From an uncultured Candidatus Midichloriaceae bacterium (GTDB lineage: Bacteria > Pseudomonadota > Alphaproteobacteria > Rickettsiales > Midichloriaceae), in the NCBI GenBank assembly GCA_905479795.1, contig CAJQNX010000043.1:1-8409 (forward strand): 8,409 nucleotides of DNA. Direction: 5' to 3'. Position 1 is the first letter of the stretch, and the number at the start of each line of letters is the position of its first letter. Position numbers and translations under genes: made by a program. Positions 7,116-8,409 of the stretch are shown here, piece by piece. Under the pieces are notes generated by a model. It did no database searches. It was given only the letters and a program-made list of their open reading frames with translations, and was not told the DNA's origin.

Positions 7116-7851
7116 TTTTCATCAAATAACACAAGAAATTCAAAACTCGTTCAACTCCGTAAAAGATACATATGATAATTACTCTGAAATTCAACAAAAA
7201 ATAGGAAGTGAATTAATAAATTATTTAATAAAATTTGATAAAAATAGTTATGAAAATATTTTGGATTTAGGGTGTGGTACAGGATTAACTACACAAAAAT
7301 TACTCGAATCTATACAATGTAAAAAATCTGATGCTTGTGATTTTGCACAAAATTTATTATTACTAGCTACGAAAAGATTAAAAGATTTTGATACGGTAAT
7401 TTATGATTCTGATTTTCATGAGGTTCTAAATAAAAATAAGAACTACGATTTGATATTTTCTAACATGTCATTTCAATGGTGTTTAGATATCAAAATTTTA
7501 TTAAGCTTAATATATCAAAAGTTAAAAGTAAATGGTGTGCTGTGCTTTTCAATCCCACTGAATGGCACTTTTAAAAATCTTCCGTCGCAATCAAAAAATA
7601 CTTTTTATGATATAAAGTATTTTAAAAAATTATTTAACCAAATTGGGTATAAAGCGATCACTGTTGAAGAAAAAAATATTGTGCAAACATTTCCATCATT
7701 TATTGAGGCTGTAAAATCAATAAAAAAGACAGGGGCTAATGTGTTAATGAATAATGGCGAAGTGAGTAGGCACGTTCCTTTTAATAAGCAATTTGCGAAA
7801 AGTGAATTTAAGCTAAATTACAATATAGGATTTTTTATATTAAAAAAGTAA
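7108..7851 (+). CDS. bioC: Malonyl-ACP O-methyltransferase
   Basis: BioC transfers a methyl group from SAM to the free carboxyl of malonyl-ACP, disguising it so that fatty-acid synthesis can extend it to pimeloyl-ACP methyl ester. The protein has 247 residues, close to E. coli BioC. The N terminus has the family pattern S-F-N-S-V-K-D-T-Y-D followed by a Q-Q helix. SAM motif I is I-L-D-L-G-C-G-T-G-L (51-60). The family-specific F-S-N-M-S-F-Q-W-C block matches the usual S-N-x-x-x-Q-W. Near the C terminus, K-K-T-G-A-N-V-L matches the typical x-x-x-G-A-x-x-L segment, which separates BioC from generic class I methyltransferases. It overlaps the end of bioF by 8 bases, suggesting translational coupling, and bioD starts 6 bases after its stop. 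The gene is especially AT- and Lys/Asn-rich. A product of this enzyme needs an esterase, which points to the hydrolase at 2840-3592. Confidence 0.9.
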   Translation: MHDFHQITQEIQNSFNSVKDTYDNYSEIQQKIGSELINYLIKFDKNSYENILDLGCGTGLTTQKLLESIQCKKSDACDFAQNLLLLATKRLKDFDTVIYDSDFHEVLNKNKNYDLIFSNMSFQWCLDIKILLSLIYQKLKVNGVLCFSIPLNGTFKNLPSQSKNTFYDIKYFKKLFNQIGYKAITVEEKNIVQTFPSFIEAVKSIKKTGANVLMNNGEVSRHVPFNKQFAKSEFKLNYNIGFFILKK

Positions 7852-7857
7852 GCACTC

Positions 7858-8409
7858 ATGGGTAAAAAATTTTTTATTACTGGCACAGACACAGATGTTG
7901 GAAAAACATATTATAGCGTTAAATTGCTTAGAGAATATGCTAAAGAAGGATATTCTACACTTGGGATAAAGCCTATTTCATCTGGGTATGATGCAGATAC
8001 AAAAATTAATGATGATGCAAAAAAGCTTTATGAAGCGTCCAGTATTAAAATTCCAATAAAAGAAATAAATCCATTTGCTTTTAGATATCCAATTTCACCA
8101 AACATTGCAGCAAAAAAAGAACATATGGAATTAAATGTGAATAATATCATAAAAGAAATGGATAAGGTTATAAAATATAATCCCGATATTCAAATTATAG
8201 AAGGTGTAGGGGGTTGGGAGGTTCCAATCAATGAAAAAGAAAATATATCTGATTTAGTACAGGCGCTTGATATTCCGGTGATTATGGTTGTGGCAATAAA
8301 ATTAGGTTGCCTTAATCATGCTATACTAACAGCTAATGCAATAAATCAGAAAAAGATTAAAACTGTTGGGTGGGTAGCAAATTGTATTTCAAAAGATGAG
8401 CTCGAGATT
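7858..8409 (+). CDS. bioD: Dethiobiotin synthetase, 3' end beyond the window
   Basis: BioD closes the ureido ring of DAPA with CO2 and ATP to make dethiobiotin. From ATG 7858 the frame stays open to the last base, giving 184 residues with no stop; E. coli BioD has about 225, so roughly 40 C-terminal residues are missing because of the window edge, not because of a mutation. Visible markers: P-loop G9-T-D-T-D-V-G-K-T17; K38-P-I-S-S-G43, where Lys binds substrate; E116-G-V-G-G-W-E-V-P with the Mg/substrate-contact Glu; V-V-A-I-K-L-G-C-L-N-H (144-154); and G-W-V-A-N-C (171-176) at the start of the nucleotide-base region. It is the fourth gene of the bioBFCD operon, 6 bases after bioC. The ribosome binding site is weak. 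Nothing suggests loss of function in the visible part. Confidence 0.95.
   Translation, partial: MGKKFFITGTDTDVGKTYYSVKLLREYAKEGYSTLGIKPISSGYDADTKINDDAKKLYEASSIKIPIKEINPFAFRYPISPNIAAKKEHMELNVNNIIKEMDKVIKYNPDIQIIEGVGGWEVPINEKENISDLVQALDIPVIMVVAIKLGCLNHAILTANAINQKKIKTVGWVANCISKDELEI

Noticed and set aside
1..8409. tRNA, rRNA, CRISPR arrays, insertion sequences or attachment sites
   Set aside because: I saw no cloverleaf, spaced repeat array, transposase or terminal inverted repeats; essentially all the sequence is taken by the listed genes.

Overview
The window is 8.4 kb of AT-rich, tightly packed bacterial DNA. Genes abut or overlap by a few bases, and there is no stretch of 300 bases without a gene. 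It reads like the genome of a host-associated or obligately intracellular proteobacterium. My best guess is a Rickettsiales-like alphaproteobacterium, because the large secreted Cys-rich protein on the left resembles the extracellular parts of the expanded VirB6-like proteins of that order. A low-GC gammaproteobacterium (Francisella/Coxiella-like) is a serious alternative, because the biotin genes have the gammaproteobacterial bioA / bioBFCD layout. The sequence alone does not settle the taxon.

Left part (1-2847, + strand): the last 44 codons of a gene cut by the window edge, then a long ORF for an exported protein of about 887 residues with an N-terminal signal peptide, 33 cysteines and no other obvious membrane segment. 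Its stop overlaps the start of the next gene.

Middle (2840-3592, + strand): an alpha/beta-hydrolase of 250 residues with an intact Ser-Asp-His triad. It resembles the plant methylesterase / hydroxynitrile lyase (SABP2, MES) group. Next to a biotin cluster that has no other visible esterase, it is the best local candidate for the BioH step, which frees pimeloyl-ACP from its methyl ester.

Right part (3585-8409): a biotin cluster. bioA is on the minus strand and diverges from bioB-bioF-bioC-bioD on the plus strand. An 82-bp intergenic region holds an imperfect inverted repeat resembling a BirA operator. bioD runs off the right edge after 184 codons.

Together the genes cover the late and dedicated steps of biotin synthesis. 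BioC methylates malonyl-ACP so the fatty-acid machinery can build pimeloyl-ACP methyl ester. The esterase (proposed) removes the methyl group. BioF makes KAPA (8-amino-7-oxononanoate), BioA makes DAPA (7,8-diaminononanoate), BioD makes dethiobiotin and BioB inserts sulfur. All catalytic residues I could check are present, so the pathway looks functional. The least explained parts are the Cys-rich secreted protein, the MES-type esterase in the BioH position, and the coupling of that esterase to the secreted-protein gene rather than to the bio genes.
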